Source: SCSIO-59966 sp046566185 (GTDB taxonomy: Bacteria; Actinomycetota; Actinomycetes; Actinomycetales; SCSIO-59966). Taken from it: a stretch of 22,342 bases of DNA. Positions 14,253 to 21,356 of the stretch are shown in pieces. Under the pieces are notes generated by a model, which ran no database searches, was not told where the DNA came from, and saw only the letters and a list, made by a program, of their open reading frames with translations. Position numbers and translations under genes: made by a program. Numbering within the stretch: the first letter of the stretch is position 1; each line of letters starts with the position of its first letter. The stretch lies in NCBI GenBank assembly GCA_046566185.1, contig JBKHXE010000001.1, positions 1-22,342 on the forward strand, in the 5' to 3' direction.

Positions 14253-14278
14253 GGAACTCTGGGCGCCAGGACGGCGTT
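14253..14278 (+). promoter_or_regulatory. ECF-type sigma promoter (GGAAC-N17-CGTT) in front of sigE
   Basis: GGAAC at 14253-14257 and CGTT at 14275-14278 are separated by 17 bases. This matches the GGAAC/CGTT consensus and spacing of ECF (SigE/SigH-type) promoters and suggests autoregulation. Transcription would begin very close to the proposed ATG (14291). A mirrored GTTCCC at 14237-14242 forms an inverted repeat with GGGAAC 14252-14257. Confidence 0.55.
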
Positions 14279-14290
14279 CGCAGGGAGGCC

Positions 14291-14890
14291 ATGGTGGAGA
14301 CCGAGCACGAGATGCCCGACGACCAGCCGCGCGGCGCTGCCGGCGCGCCCTGGACGCCGCCGACGTGGGAGCAGATCGTCCGCGACCAGTCCGCGCGGGT
14401 CTACCGCCTGGCGTACCGCCTGACCGGCAACCGGCACGACGCCGAGGACCTCACGCAGGAGGTCTTCGTGCGCGTGTTCCGCTCGCTGTCGTCGTACACC
14501 CCCGGCACCTTCGAGGGCTGGATCCACCGGATCACGGTCAACCTCTTCCTCGACTCGGTGCGCCGCAGGCAGCGGATCCGCTTCGACACGCTCGGCGACG
14601 ACGCCCACGACCGGCTGCCCGGCACGGACGTCGGCCCCGAGCGCGCCTTCGAGCACGCCAACCTCGACTACGACGTCCAGGACGCCCTCAACCAGCTGCC
14701 GCCCGACTTCCGCGCGGCCGTCGTCCTGTGCGACGTCGAGGGCCTGTCCTACGAGGAGATCTCGGCGACCCTGGGCATCAAGCTCGGCACGGTGCGGTCC
14801 CGCATCCATCGCGGCAGGGCCCAGCTGCGCGAGCTGCTGGCCCACCGCGCCCCCGTCGGCGCCCAGAACCCGGGAGGGGCCGGCCGGTGA
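14291..14890 (+). CDS. sigE: ECF RNA polymerase sigma factor SigE
   Basis: A 199-residue group IV (ECF) sigma factor that directs RNA polymerase to envelope-stress promoters. After a variable 35-residue leader comes region 2 (VYRLAYRLTGNRHDAEDLTQEVFVRVFRSL, with FEGWIHRITVNLFLD), a short linker and region 4 (ALNQLPPDFRAAVVLCDVEGLSYEEISATLGIKLGTVRSRIHRGRAQLRELL). The wording of both regions is that of actinobacterial SigE. ATG 14291 sits only 2 bases after GGGAGG; GTG 14294 or ATG 14312 are alternative starts. The stop overlaps the anti-sigma start as GTGA (14887-14890), so the regulator pair is made together. Htr-type protease and TatB genes follow, which is the classic SigE neighbourhood. 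The gene is intact. Confidence 0.95.
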   Translation: MVETEHEMPDDQPRGAAGAPWTPPTWEQIVRDQSARVYRLAYRLTGNRHDAEDLTQEVFVRVFRSLSSYTPGTFEGWIHRITVNLFLDSVRRRQRIRFDTLGDDAHDRLPGTDVGPERAFEHANLDYDVQDALNQLPPDFRAAVVLCDVEGLSYEEISATLGIKLGTVRSRIHRGRAQLRELLAHRAPVGAQNPGGAGR

Positions 14891-15825
14891 CACATCTCGG
14901 TGAACGGGTCACCGCCCTCGTCGACGGGCGCCTGGTCCAGGACGCCGCCGAGCGGGCGCTCGTGCACCTCGCCGAGTGCGCCACCTGCCGCGAGGCGGTG
15001 GCGGCCGAGCGGGCCGCGCGCCGCGCCCTGCGGGACGCGCCCGCGCCCGCGCCGCCCCCCGAGCTCGTGCGCCGGCTGCTCGAGATGGGCGGCCCCGCGG
15101 GCCCCCTGTCCCCGCGCGCTGGGCACGTCCCGGGCGCCGCGCGGCCGGTGCCGCTGCCGCCGCCCGGTGCGCCGTGGGAGGCCCGGCCCGCGGGCCGCTC
15201 GGACCGCGTCCGACCCGGGGGACGCCGCCGCCTGCGCACCGCCGCGACCGGGGTGCTGTCCGTCGCCACCCTCGGACTCGTCGGCCTGCTGCTCGTCGGG
15301 TCGCTCGGGCGCGAGGCACCCGACCCGGTCGCGCTCGGCGCGGCCTCCCTGTCGCCGGGCCTGCCCGCGTCGTCCGGCGACCGGGTCGACGTCCTCGACG
15401 ACACCGAGCTGGCGTCCCTGCGGGTCGACGGCTGGCCCTGCCCCGACGTGCTGGGTGACCGGCTGCCGCTCGTCGACGCCCGTCGCGTCGAGGTCGGCGG
15501 CGCCCCCGTGCTGCACCTGACGTACTCCGACGGCAGCGCGACGGTCTCGGTCGTGGAGCACCGGGGTCGCCTCGACGCCGCCCAGGCGGCCGCCTTCGCC
15601 CGGATGGTCGACGTGGGGGCCCGCGCGTCGGGGCGGGACGACGACGTCCCCTGGCACGCGGTGTGGCAGAGCGGCGACGTGGTCGTCGCGGTCGTGGCCG
15701 AGGGCCCGCCGTCCGTGGTGTCGCAGGCCGTCGAGGGGCTGCCGCACGACGAGCCGGCGCTCGGCTGGTGGGACCGTGTCGAGCACGGGGCCGACGTGGT
15801 CGGCGCCCTGCTGCGCGGCTCCTGA
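14887..15825 (+). CDS. rseA: Membrane anti-sigma factor (RseA-like, zinc-binding)
   Basis: A protein of 312 residues starting at GTG 14887, coupled to sigE. The N-terminal cytoplasmic domain carries the zinc anti-sigma (ZAS) motif HxxxCxxC (His27, Cys31, Cys34 in HLAECATC), which binds and holds the sigma factor. A Pro/Ala/Arg-rich linker (about 50-115) leads to one transmembrane helix (about 118-140) and an external domain of about 170 residues. M. tuberculosis RseA is cytoplasmic and shorter as I recall, so the membrane span and large external domain suggest sensing from outside the membrane. The external domain (TYSDGSATVSVVEHRG and following) resembles no sensor I can name. HtrA downstream is a candidate partner in signal-dependent release; this is inferred. 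Confidence 0.85.
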   Translation: MTHLGERVTALVDGRLVQDAAERALVHLAECATCREAVAAERAARRALRDAPAPAPPPELVRRLLEMGGPAGPLSPRAGHVPGAARPVPLPPPGAPWEARPAGRSDRVRPGGRRRLRTAATGVLSVATLGLVGLLLVGSLGREAPDPVALGAASLSPGLPASSGDRVDVLDDTELASLRVDGWPCPDVLGDRLPLVDARRVEVGGAPVLHLTYSDGSATVSVVEHRGRLDAAQAAAFARMVDVGARASGRDDDVPWHAVWQSGDVVVAVVAEGPPSVVSQAVEGLPHDEPALGWWDRVEHGADVVGALLRGS

Positions 15826-15881
15826 GCCAGCGCGGCACACTGGTCCCTGGCCGGCGGACGACACGCGCAGGAGGACGACGC

Positions 15882-17282
15882 ATGGGCGAGCAGCCCTCGG
15901 GGGGGCCGTCGTGGTGGCGGGCGCCGGACGACAGGCGCGACGACGACCCCGGGCCCCGGGAGCCCGCGGAGCAGGTCGCGACGTCGCAGGGGCCGGCGCG
16001 CCCGGGGGACACCCAGCCGCTGCAGACCTCCGACACGCGCCCGCTCGACCCCTGGGGCACCCTGCCGGCCGACCGTCCTGCCGCTCCCCCGTCCCCGACC
16101 GGTCCGCTCGCCGGGTACGCGGGGCCGGGCTTCCCTGCCGCGCCCGGGCTGCCCGCCGGGCCCGGGCAGCCGAGCGGCACCCGAGGTCGTGGCCGGGGAC
16201 GGGCCCTGCTGGTCGTCCTCGGCGTGGGCGCCCTGCTCCTCGCGAGCCTGAGCGCCGGGTACGCCGGCGCGGCGCTCTACGACGCCCGGGAGGGTGCGGC
16301 GCCGTCGCTCGAGGTCCAGCGGCCGAGCGGCCCGGCGCAGGAGCGACCGGCCGGCTCGGTCGCCGGTGTCGCCGCCAGGGTGCTGCCCAGTGTCGTGTCC
16401 ATCGAGGTCGTGTTCTCCGGAGGGCAGGGCAGCGGGTCGGGCTTCGTCATCGGCGAGGGCGGGTACGTCCTGACGAACAACCACGTGGTGGCGCAGGCGG
16501 CGGACGGCGGCGAGATCGTCGTGGTGTTCTCCGACGGCAGCCAGCAGGAGGCCGAGGTCGTCGGGCGCACCACCGGGTACGACCTCGCCGTGCTGCGGGT
16601 GAACCGGACCGACCTGCCGGCGCTGGAGTTCGCGGACTCCTCCGGCGTGGTCGTCGGCGACCCCGTCGTCGCGGTGGGCGCGCCGCTCGGGCTGGAGAGC
16701 ACGGTGACCTCGGGGATCGTCAGCGCCCTCAACCGTCCGGTGTCGGCCGGGGAGGGCAACGACAGCGCCTTCATCAACGCCATCCAGACCGACGCCGCGA
16801 TCAACCCCGGCAACTCCGGCGGCCCGCTCGTCGACCTGCAGGGCCGCGTCGTCGGGGTCAACTCGGCGATCGCCCGGGCCCCGGGCACCGGCGTCCAGGG
16901 CGGCGGCAACATCGGCCTCGGCTTCGCCATCCCCAGCGACCAGGCGGTGCGCACCGCGCAGGAGATCATCGATACCGGGCGCGCCACGTACCCGGTGATC
17001 GGCGTGCTGCTGGACACCTCCTACCGCGGCGAGGGCGTCAAGGTCGTGGACGAGCCGCAGGACGACCGGCCCGTCATCACGCCCGGCGGCCCGGCGGACC
17101 GGGCGGGCATCCGGCCCGGGGACCTGATCGTCGCGTTCGAGGGCCGTCCGGTGACCGACCCGGACGAGCTCATCGTCGCCATCCGCGCGCAGCGCCCCGG
17201 GGACACCGTGACGCTGACGGTCCGGCGGGACGGCGAGGACCTCGAGATCCAGCTGGAGCTCGACGAGGCCGAGAGCGACTGA
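15882..17282 (+). CDS. htrA: Membrane-anchored HtrA/DegP-type serine protease with PDZ domain
   Basis: A protein of 466 residues. ATG 15882 has AGGAGG 7 bases upstream. The N-terminal cytoplasmic segment of about 107 residues is disordered and rich in Pro, Gly and Asp. One transmembrane helix (about 108-132) places the rest outside the membrane. The trypsin-like domain has the full triad His201 (TNNHVV), Asp234 (GYDLAVL) and Ser312 (PGNSGGPL). A C-terminal PDZ domain (about 365-460) has PGGPADRAGIRPGDLIVAFEG. It degrades or refolds damaged envelope proteins and is normally in the SigE regulon. It lies 56 bases after the anti-sigma gene and has no GGAAC-type promoter of its own, so it probably relies on the sigE promoter or an unseen one. 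It is intact and typical. Confidence 0.93.
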   Translation: MGEQPSGGPSWWRAPDDRRDDDPGPREPAEQVATSQGPARPGDTQPLQTSDTRPLDPWGTLPADRPAAPPSPTGPLAGYAGPGFPAAPGLPAGPGQPSGTRGRGRGRALLVVLGVGALLLASLSAGYAGAALYDAREGAAPSLEVQRPSGPAQERPAGSVAGVAARVLPSVVSIEVVFSGGQGSGSGFVIGEGGYVLTNNHVVAQAADGGEIVVVFSDGSQQEAEVVGRTTGYDLAVLRVNRTDLPALEFADSSGVVVGDPVVAVGAPLGLESTVTSGIVSALNRPVSAGEGNDSAFINAIQTDAAINPGNSGGPLVDLQGRVVGVNSAIARAPGTGVQGGGNIGLGFAIPSDQAVRTAQEIIDTGRATYPVIGVLLDTSYRGEGVKVVDEPQDDRPVITPGGPADRAGIRPGDLIVAFEGRPVTDPDELIVAIRAQRPGDTVTLTVRRDGEDLEIQLELDEAESD

Positions 17283-17311
17283 CGGCGTGCGGACCCTCGA
17301 CGCCGCCTCGT

Positions 17312-17317
17312 TAGGCT
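17312..17317 (+). promoter_or_regulatory. -10 box (TAGGCT) for tatB
   Basis: TAGGCT is followed by 6 bases and then the tatB GTG at 17324, with no Shine-Dalgarno sequence, again the leaderless pattern. It gives tatB a promoter independent of sigE-htrA. Confidence 0.5.
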
Positions 17318-17323
17318 GAGCCC

Positions 17324-17671
17324 GTGTTCGGCATCAACGGCGGCGAGTTCGTCGTGTTGCTCGTGGTCGCCCTGCTCGTCATCGGGCCGGAGCGGCTTCC
17401 GCAGTACTCCGCGCAGCTGGCGCGCTTCGTCAAGGACGTGCGACGGATGGCGCTGAACGCCCGCGAGCAGGTGCGCGACGAGATGGGGCCGGACTTCGAC
17501 GACGTCGACTGGCGCAAGCTCGACCCGCGTCAGTACGACCCCCGCCGCATCGTGCGTGACGCGCTGTCCGAGGCGTGGGAGGACGAGACGCCCACCAAGC
17601 CCGTGTCGCGCCGTCCGTCCACCCGCCCGACGACCCCCCGCCCGGCGCCGTTCGACGACGAGGCGACCTGA
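17324..17671 (+). CDS. tatB: Sec-independent protein translocase protein TatB
   Basis: A 115-residue subunit of the twin-arginine translocase, which exports folded proteins with TatA and TatC. It has a short outside N-terminus and one transmembrane helix (about 8-20, EFVVLLVVALLVI), followed at once by GPERLPQYS, the hinge typical of TatB. An amphipathic helix (about 28-55) and a charged, disordered, Pro/Thr-rich tail complete it. GTG 17324 is set by the box 6 bases upstream. It follows htrA by 41 bases, as I recall for M. tuberculosis Rv1223-Rv1224. It is convergent with mrp, with 20 bases between the stops; no clear hairpin is seen there beyond GGGATCCC (17673-17680). Confidence 0.92.
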   Translation: MFGINGGEFVVLLVVALLVIGPERLPQYSAQLARFVKDVRRMALNAREQVRDEMGPDFDDVDWRKLDPRQYDPRRIVRDALSEAWEDETPTKPVSRRPSTRPTTPRPAPFDDEAT

Positions 17672-17691
17672 CGGGATCCCTGGGACGGCGG

Positions 17692-18825
17692 TCAGCGGGC
17701 GACGGGTGACAGGCCCAGGGAGCGGCCGGCCAGGCCGCGAGCGCGCCGCGAGAGCTGGCGAGCGACGCCGCGCAGCGCGACGGCGGCGGGCGAGTCGGGG
17801 TTCGACAGCACGACCGGCGTGCCGGCGTCCCCGCCCTCGCGCAGCGAGACGTCGACCGGCACCTGGCCGAGCAGCGGCACGTCGGTGCCGATCGCGCGCC
17901 CGAGCCGCTCGGCGACCTGGGCTCCGCCGCCGCTGCCGAACAGCTCCATCCGCGAGCCGTCGGGCAGCTCGAGCCACGACATGTTCTCCACCACGCCGAC
18001 GACGTGCTGGTGGGTCTGCAGCGCGATGGCGCCGGCGCGCTCGGCCACCTCGGCGGCGGCGGTCTGCGGCGTGGTGACGACGAGCACCTCGGCGCCCGGC
18101 AGCAGCTGGGCGACGCTGATCGCGATGTCTCCGGTGCCCGGGGGCAGGTCGAGCAGCAGGACGTCGAGGTCGCCGAAGAAGACGTCCGAGAGGAACTGCT
18201 GCAGCGCCCGGTGCAGCATCGGCCCCCGCCACACGACGGGCTGGTTGCCGGGCACGAACATGCCGATCGAGATGACCTTCACGTCGTGCGCGACCGGCGG
18301 CAGGATCATGTCGTCGACGCGGGTGGGCGCCTGCTCGACGCCGAGCATGCGGGGCACCGAGAAGCCGTAGACGTCGGCGTCCACGACCCCGACGCGCAGG
18401 CCGTCTGCGGCCATCGCCGCCGCGAGGTTGACGGTGACCGACGACTTGCCGACCCCGCCCTTGCCGGACGCCACCGCGTACACGCGGGTCAGCGACCCGG
18501 GCCGCGCGAACGGGATCTCCCGCTCGACCTGGCCGCCGCGCAGCTTCTCCTTCAGGCCCTGCCGCTGCTGGTCGCTCATCACGTCGAGCGTCACGCGGAC
18601 GCCGGTCACCCCGGGGACCGCCGAGACCTCGGCGGTGACGTCGCGCGTGATGGTGTCGCGCATCGGGCACCCGGCGACGGTGAGGTAGACGGTGACGTCG
18701 ACGCTGCCGTCACCGGCCACCTCCACCGACTTCACCATGTCGAGGTCGGTGATCGGGCGGCGGATCTCGGGGTCGTTGACGCGGGTCAGCGCCTCGCGGA
18801 CGGCGTCGACTGTCGGGGCGGGCAT
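17692..18825 (-). CDS. mrp: Mrp/ApbC-family P-loop ATPase (Fe-S cluster carrier type)
   Basis: A protein of 377 residues. The N-terminal DUF59/MIP18 domain (about 1-85, with AGCPM at 51-55) is followed by the deviant Walker A GKGGVGKSS (121-129), the switch segment VVDADVYGFS and LLLDLPPGTGD. Family members bind and hand over Fe-S clusters or assist assembly of cluster enzymes in the cytoplasm. ATG 18825 is chosen because TACGCT lies 6 bases upstream; an in-frame start 30 bases earlier is less likely. The region where many Mrp proteins have CPxC between the ENMS and FGSGGG motifs reads ENMSWLELPDGSRMELFGSGGG, without cysteine. It is the last gene on its strand, convergent with tatB. Confidence 0.93.
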   Translation of the reverse strand: MPAPTVDAVREALTRVNDPEIRRPITDLDMVKSVEVAGDGSVDVTVYLTVAGCPMRDTITRDVTAEVSAVPGVTGVRVTLDVMSDQQRQGLKEKLRGGQVEREIPFARPGSLTRVYAVASGKGGVGKSSVTVNLAAAMAADGLRVGVVDADVYGFSVPRMLGVEQAPTRVDDMILPPVAHDVKVISIGMFVPGNQPVVWRGPMLHRALQQFLSDVFFGDLDVLLLDLPPGTGDIAISVAQLLPGAEVLVVTTPQTAAAEVAERAGAIALQTHQHVVGVVENMSWLELPDGSRMELFGSGGGAQVAERLGRAIGTDVPLLGQVPVDVSLREGGDAGTPVVLSNPDSPAAVALRGVARQLSRRARGLAGRSLGLSPVAR

Positions 18826-18831
18826 GCCCCC

Positions 18832-18837
18832 AGCGTA
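18832..18837 (-). promoter_or_regulatory. -10 box (TACGCT) for mrp
   Basis: On the minus strand TACGCT is followed by 6 bases and the mrp ATG at 18825, without a ribosome-binding site, so it looks leaderless. The hexamer is identical to the one before dapD. Confidence 0.55.
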
Positions 18838-18877
18838 GGTGGGGCCGGTGGGCACGTCGGGTCGGGGGAGGCGCCGG

Positions 18878-20737
18878 TCACGCGTCCGCGCGGCACCAGG
18901 GGCAGATCCGCCAGTCCGGGTCCAGCGTGCGACCGCAGGCGCAGTGCCCCCGGTCGAGCGTCGCGGCGCACCACGGGCAGGCCACCATGTCCGCCGCCAC
19001 GGTGCGCTCGCAGGCGGGGCAGTGCCGGCCGCCCGCGTGGTCGTCGCTGTGGGTGACCCGCACGGCCTCCTCGAACGTCGTCTCGCCGCGCTTGGCCTTC
19101 TCGATGGCCGCGGCGCGCAGCGTGAGCATGCCCGCGGACCGCGCCCGCGCGCCGACCGCCGACTCCGACGGGTCCTTCATCAGCACCTGCCGCATCGCGG
19201 CGTCCACCTCGAGCACCTCGTAGACCGCCGTCCGGCCGCGGTAGCCGGTGTCTCCGCACTCGGAGCACCCGAGGCCCCGCAGCGGCGTCGCGTCGAGGAT
19301 GTCGTCGATGCGCAGGCCGAGCAGGGTCAAGGTGGTCTCGTCGGGGATGTAGCCGTCGGCGCACGTCTCGCACGGGCGTCGCACGAGACGCTGCGCGACG
19401 GCCGCCGTCAGGGACGACGCGACGAGGAACGGCTCGACGCCCATGTCGACGAGCCGGGTGAGGGCCGCCACCGCCGAGTTCGTGTGCAGGGTGGTCAGCA
19501 CCAGGTGGCCGGTGAGCGAGGCCTTGAGGGCGAGCTCGGCGGTCTCGGCGTCACGGACCTCGCCGACCAGCACGATGTCCGGGTCCTGCCGCAGGATCGA
19601 CCGGAGCCCTGCCTGGAACGTCATGCCGGACTTGACGTTCACCTGCACCTGGGTGATGCCGGGCAGCTGCACCTCGACCGGGTCCTCGAGCGTGACGATG
19701 TTCTTCTCGGGGGAGAGGATCTCGGCGATCGCCGAGTACAGCGTGTTCGTCTTGCCGGACCCGGTGGGCCCGGTGATCAGCACCAGACCCTGGGGCACCG
19801 CCAGCGCCGACCGGAACACCGACAGCTGGTGGTCCTCGAAGCCGAGCGAGCCGAGGGACGGCACGTTGTCACCCCGGGTGAGCAGCCGGATGACCACCTT
19901 CTCGCCGTGCAGGCTCGGCAGCGTGGAGACGCGGCAGTCGATCGCGGCTCCGTCCACGACGATCCTCGCCCGGCCGTCCTGCGGCACCCGCCGCTCCGCG
20001 ATGTCGAGCCCGGACATGATCTTGATGCGGCTGATCACGGACGGCGCGACCCGCCGCGACGTCGTCATGACGTCGCGCAGCAGCCCGTCGACCCGGTACC
20101 GCACCTTGAGGGTGTCGCGGCCGACCTCGACGTGGATGTCGGACGCCCGCAGGCGTGCCGCGTCGGCGAGGACCTTGTTGACGAGCCTGACGATGGGCGC
20201 GTCGTCCTCGAAGCCGGCCAGCGGGCCCGGGTCGTCGTCCAGGTCGGCGGCGCCGTCGATGATCGAGGTGAAGCTGCCGGCGTCCTCACCGAGGGACCAC
20301 GCCCGCGCGAGGTGGTCGCGGATCTGGGTGTCGGTGGCCACGACCACGGTCAGCTCGGCCCCGGTGTGCAGGCGGACGTCGTCCAGCGCGAGCACGTCGG
20401 TGGGGTCGCTGACCGCCACCGTGAGCCCCTGCTCCGTCCGGTCGATGACCAGGCAGCGGCTCCGCTCGGCGACGTGCTGCGGGATGAGGCGGACGACGTC
20501 CGGCGCCGGGGCGCGCTTGCTGAGGTCGATGGTGGGCAGCCCCAGGTGCGCGGCGAGCGCCATGCTGACCATCCGCTCGTCGGCGTAGCCGAGCTCGACC
20601 AGCAGCTCCCCCAGGCGACGCCGCGGACCGGTCATCTCCCGCTGCTGGGCCAGGACGGCGTGCAGCTCGTCGAGGGTGAGAACGCCGGCCTCGACGAGGA
20701 CGTCGCCCAGCCGCTTACGGGTGTACAGCTCGGTCAC
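18878..20737 (-). CDS. GspE/PilB-like secretion/pilus ATPase with C-terminal double zinc ribbon
   Basis: A protein of 619 residues from GTG 20737; ATG 20797 is in frame but would overlap the DUF1003 gene by about 40 bases. The N-terminal MshEN/GspE-N domain has RKRLGDVLVEAGVL and a second RLGELLVELGYADE. The ATPase core has Walker A GPTGSGKT (323-330), the Asp box LEDPVE (350-355), Walker B DIVLVGEVRD (387-396) and the His box LTTLHTN. The family zinc site is CETC (456-459) with CSEC (491-494). Unusually, the last about 48 residues add a double zinc ribbon: CPAC 573-576, CPWC 587-590, CAC 599-601, CPWC 612-615. Such ATPases power assembly of type IV pili or type II secretion pseudopili. No pilC, pilin or other pilus gene lies in this window. 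Confidence 0.88.
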   Translation of the reverse strand: MTELYTRKRLGDVLVEAGVLTLDELHAVLAQQREMTGPRRRLGELLVELGYADERMVSMALAAHLGLPTIDLSKRAPAPDVVRLIPQHVAERSRCLVIDRTEQGLTVAVSDPTDVLALDDVRLHTGAELTVVVATDTQIRDHLARAWSLGEDAGSFTSIIDGAADLDDDPGPLAGFEDDAPIVRLVNKVLADAARLRASDIHVEVGRDTLKVRYRVDGLLRDVMTTSRRVAPSVISRIKIMSGLDIAERRVPQDGRARIVVDGAAIDCRVSTLPSLHGEKVVIRLLTRGDNVPSLGSLGFEDHQLSVFRSALAVPQGLVLITGPTGSGKTNTLYSAIAEILSPEKNIVTLEDPVEVQLPGITQVQVNVKSGMTFQAGLRSILRQDPDIVLVGEVRDAETAELALKASLTGHLVLTTLHTNSAVAALTRLVDMGVEPFLVASSLTAAVAQRLVRRPCETCADGYIPDETTLTLLGLRIDDILDATPLRGLGCSECGDTGYRGRTAVYEVLEVDAAMRQVLMKDPSESAVGARARSAGMLTLRAAAIEKAKRGETTFEEAVRVTHSDDHAGGRHCPACERTVAADMVACPWCAATLDRGHCACGRTLDPDWRICPWCRADA

Positions 20738-20756
20738 CCGTGTGGTGTCGGCACGT

Positions 20757-21356
20757 TCATGCCGGGGGTTGACCTCCGCGGCGCTGACCGTCCACATCGG
20801 GACCGCGGTCGGGCTGCCGGCGCAGCTCGTCGAGCTCCTCGACGAGGTTCCGCAGCTCGCCGCGCAGGAAGTCGCGGGTGGCGACGTCCCGCATGGCGAT
20901 CCGCAGGGCGGCGACCTCGCGGGCCAGGTACTCGGTGTCGGCGAGGTTGCGCTCGGCCCGCTGACGATCCTGCTCGAACGACACGCGGTCCCGGTCGTCC
21001 TGCCGGTTCTGCGCGAGCAGGATGAGCGGCGCCGCGTAGGAGGCCTGCAGCGAGAGGATGAGTGTCAGCAGCGTGTAGTTGAGCTCGCGCGGGTCGAACT
21101 GCAGCGGCTCGGCGGCGAACGTGTTCCACGCCAGCCACAGGGTGACGAACGCCGTCATGTAGACGAGGAAGCGTGGCGTCCCCATGAAGCGCGCGAAGCG
21201 CTCCGACCAGCGACCGAAGGCCTCGGGGTCGACGCTCGGGGTGCGCACCAGCGCGCGGCGTGTCTCCCGCGGGGTGTCGAGCCCCTCGCCGCGGCGCCCT
21301 TGCCGGCGCCGGCGCAGGTGCCGGTGCCGCTGGTCGCGGTCCCGCTCGTCAGCCAC
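20757..21356 (-). CDS. DUF1003 membrane protein
   Basis: A protein of 199 residues starting at GTG 21356. A basic, Arg-rich N-terminus (about 1-35) is followed by FGRWSERFARFMGTPRF, then two transmembrane helices (about 63-80 and 94-116) joined by a short loop with WNTF and FDP, and a C-terminal coiled coil (about 120-185) that starts LLAQNRQDDRDRV. This is the standard layout of DUF1003 (COG4420). Function is not established. Its start overlaps the end of the upstream CBS/MgtE_N gene by 8 bases (21349-21356), so the two are translationally coupled, which suggests a joint role. It ends 19 bases before the PilB-like start. Confidence 0.9.
   Translation of the reverse strand: MADERDRDQRHRHLRRRRQGRRGEGLDTPRETRRALVRTPSVDPEAFGRWSERFARFMGTPRFLVYMTAFVTLWLAWNTFAAEPLQFDPRELNYTLLTLILSLQASYAAPLILLAQNRQDDRDRVSFEQDRQRAERNLADTEYLAREVAALRIAMRDVATRDFLRGELRNLVEELDELRRQPDRGPDVDGQRRGGQPPA

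Noticed and set aside
14234..14290. Upstream extension of sigE to an earlier in-frame start at 14234
   Set aside because: It would translate through the GGAAC/CGTT promoter. The family N-terminus and GGGAGG favour a start at 14291 or shortly after.
16117..16190. GC-rich inverted repeats in the 5' part of htrA
   Set aside because: They lie within codons for the Pro/Gly-rich cytoplasmic linker and are expected from codon composition.
17672..17691. Terminator between tatB and mrp
   Set aside because: Only the 8-base palindrome GGGATCCC is present, with no loop and no extended stem. This is too weak to call.
20738..20797. ATG 20797 as start of the PilB-like protein
   Set aside because: It would overlap the DUF1003 gene by about 40 bases and adds residues without family character. 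GTG 20737 directly precedes the conserved RKRLGDVLVEAG. Neither has a good ribosome-binding site, so this is not settled.
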